NCBI GenBank assembly: GCA_003554535.1
Contig: PWGT01000200.1
Coordinates: 1 to 6,689, forward strand
Direction: 5' to 3'
Origin: Syntrophomonadaceae bacterium
GTDB lineage: Bacteria; Bacillota_D; Dethiobacteria; DTU022; PWGO01
Length of the DNA stretch: 6,689 nucleotides
The position numbers and the translations under genes are program-made. The notes beneath the pieces are model-generated. The model made no database searches, was not told the DNA's origin, and was given only the letters and a program-made list of their open reading frames with translations. Positions 5,738 to 6,689 of the stretch are shown here, piece by piece (within the stretch, counting starts at the first letter, position 1; each line of letters begins with the position of its first letter).

Positions 5738-5744
5738 CCTCCTT
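5738..5744 (-). promoter_or_regulatory. Ribosome binding site overlapping the dusB stop codon
   Basis: AAGGAGG (5744-5738) shares two A bases with the dusB stop TAA (5745-5743) and lies 7 bases before the cooT-like ATG. Ribosomes finishing dusB would uncover or reuse this site, so the two genes are probably translated in step. Confidence 0.85.
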
Positions 5745-6689
5745 ATCCCTCTATATTGATTGATTGTCTAGACAATATTTCATCAAACAGGGATACAAAT
5801 TCCTCCCTTGATGAAGCTTTATTTATTTTACTGCGTATAGCAACAGCTCCTTTTATAGCCTTAACGTACCAGTGAGCATGTTTACGCATCTCCTTTATCC
5901 CCCTGTTTTCCCCTTTGTGCTCAATCAAGAGATCAAGATGCCGGAGTGCCTTTTCCATGCGCTCCTCCAGAGTAGGAGAAGGAACTTTTATCCCTTTTTC
6001 TATTAAGCTTTGCGCTCTACTAAATATCCACGGGTTACCCATGGCCCCACGAGCAATCATAACTGCAGAGCAATTACAATAATCGAGCATTTTTTGAGAT
6101 AATTCAGGAGTAAAAACATCACCATTTCCCAAAACCGGTATCTCTACTTCCTCTCCAATTTGTTTAATTATATCCCAGTCAGCTTCACCACTAAAGCCTT
6201 GCTCAACCAAGCGCCCGTGGACGGCAATTGCCTGCACTCCTACTTCTTCTGCTTTTTTAGAAATTTCCAGAGCAGTCAGGCAATCTTCCCAGCCTTTTCG
6301 TATTTTTATAGTAACCGGCACTTGCAAGTTTTTTACCAGTGACTCCGTAATATTAAAAGCCAAAGAAGGATCCCTCATCAGCCAACCGCCTTCTTTGTTT
6401 TTTAATATTTTCCGTGCCGGGCAGCCCATATTAAAATCTACGATGTCAGCTTTAAAATAATCCTGGGCAATTTTGCCAGCTTTGGAGATAACATCGGGGT
6501 CTGAGCCAAATACCTGAACAGAAATAGGTTTGTCTTTACTTAAAAAGTATCCAATATCCTTCAGCTCATCTTCGGATAATTCCAACAGCCCCCTGGCATT
6601 TATCATCTCCGAATACACAAGCCCGCATCCCTCTTCACGGCAAATTTGGCGAAAAGCATGATCGGTAATGCCCGCCATTGGCCCAAGTA
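5743..6689 (-). CDS. dusB: tRNA-dihydrouridine synthase, DusB type (5' end outside window)
   Basis: FMN- and NADPH-dependent enzyme that reduces uridines in the D-loop of tRNA to dihydrouridine. The reading frame runs off the right edge: LGP precedes the first in-window Met, and LxPMAGxTD is an internal family motif, so about 15 N-terminal residues are missing and that Met (6678) is not the real start. Counting from that Met: SVQVFGSDP at 53-61, the catalytic-cysteine motif DFNMGCPARK at 81-90 (Cys86), TIKIRKGW at 123-130, VHGR at 153-156, GNGDVFTP at 184-191 and IARGAMGNPWIF at 208-219 of the FMN-binding barrel, then the C-terminal helical tRNA-binding domain (HAHWYVKAIKGAVAIRSKIN, 267-286). 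The usual HGRTREQ loop is HGRLVEQ here. The next gene follows after 12 bases. Confidence 0.96.
   Translation of the reverse strand, partial: LGPMAGITDHAFRQICREEGCGLVYSEMINARGLLELSEDELKDIGYFLSKDKPISVQVFGSDPDVISKAGKIAQDYFKADIVDFNMGCPARKILKNKEGGWLMRDPSLAFNITESLVKNLQVPVTIKIRKGWEDCLTALEISKKAEEVGVQAIAVHGRLVEQGFSGEADWDIIKQIGEEVEIPVLGNGDVFTPELSQKMLDYCNCSAVMIARGAMGNPWIFSRAQSLIEKGIKVPSPTLEERMEKALRHLDLLIEHKGENRGIKEMRKHAHWYVKAIKGAVAIRSKINKASSREEFVSLFDEILSRQSINIEG

Overview
The window looks like chromosomal DNA from a low-GC anaerobic Bacillota, probably class Clostridia. The 16S rRNA 5' end reads like a Bacillota sequence. The dusB ... greA-lysS-rRNA order resembles the dusB-lysS-rRNA neighbourhood known from Bacillus. 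The sigma-A promoters are close to consensus, and a CooT-type nickel protein suggests an anaerobe. The genus cannot be fixed from this sequence. All genes lie on the minus strand, so transcription runs from high to low coordinates.

In transcription order: (1) the end of an upstream operon holds dusB (tRNA dihydrouridine synthase, cut by the window edge) and, 12 bases on, a 62-aa CooT-family protein whose ribosome binding site overlaps the dusB stop codon. (2) A 366-base gene-free stretch (5176-5541) holds a REP-like GC-rich palindrome with a degenerate second copy, a 20-bp imperfect hairpin, a TTGTATA/TATACAA palindrome, and a sigma-A promoter with overlapping palindromes just downstream. (3) A three-gene cassette follows: an XRE-type HTH regulator with a C-terminal alpha/beta domain, a 299-aa protein of unknown function (homologues are often labelled quinate 5-dehydrogenase), and a 351-aa Rossmann protein of the COG5322 / acyl-ACP-reductase-like superfamily. 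(4) A weak terminator and then a perfect-consensus promoter (TTGACA-17-TATAAT) drive greA and lysS. (5) Directly behind lysS, with no visible terminator, lies an rRNA promoter (TTGACA-17-TAGGAT), a leader with a 5' hairpin and boxA, and the first ~82 bases of 16S rRNA.

The housekeeping genes (dusB, greA, lysS, rrn) serve tRNA modification, transcription elongation and translation. The least understood part is the middle cassette. Its regulator probably controls its own promoter. The two enzymes or enzyme-like proteins have no demonstrated substrate, and the reductase-like one lacks the acyl-accepting cysteine of cyanobacterial acyl-ACP reductase at the aligned position. That cassette is the best candidate here for undescribed biology; the rest is mostly recognisable.
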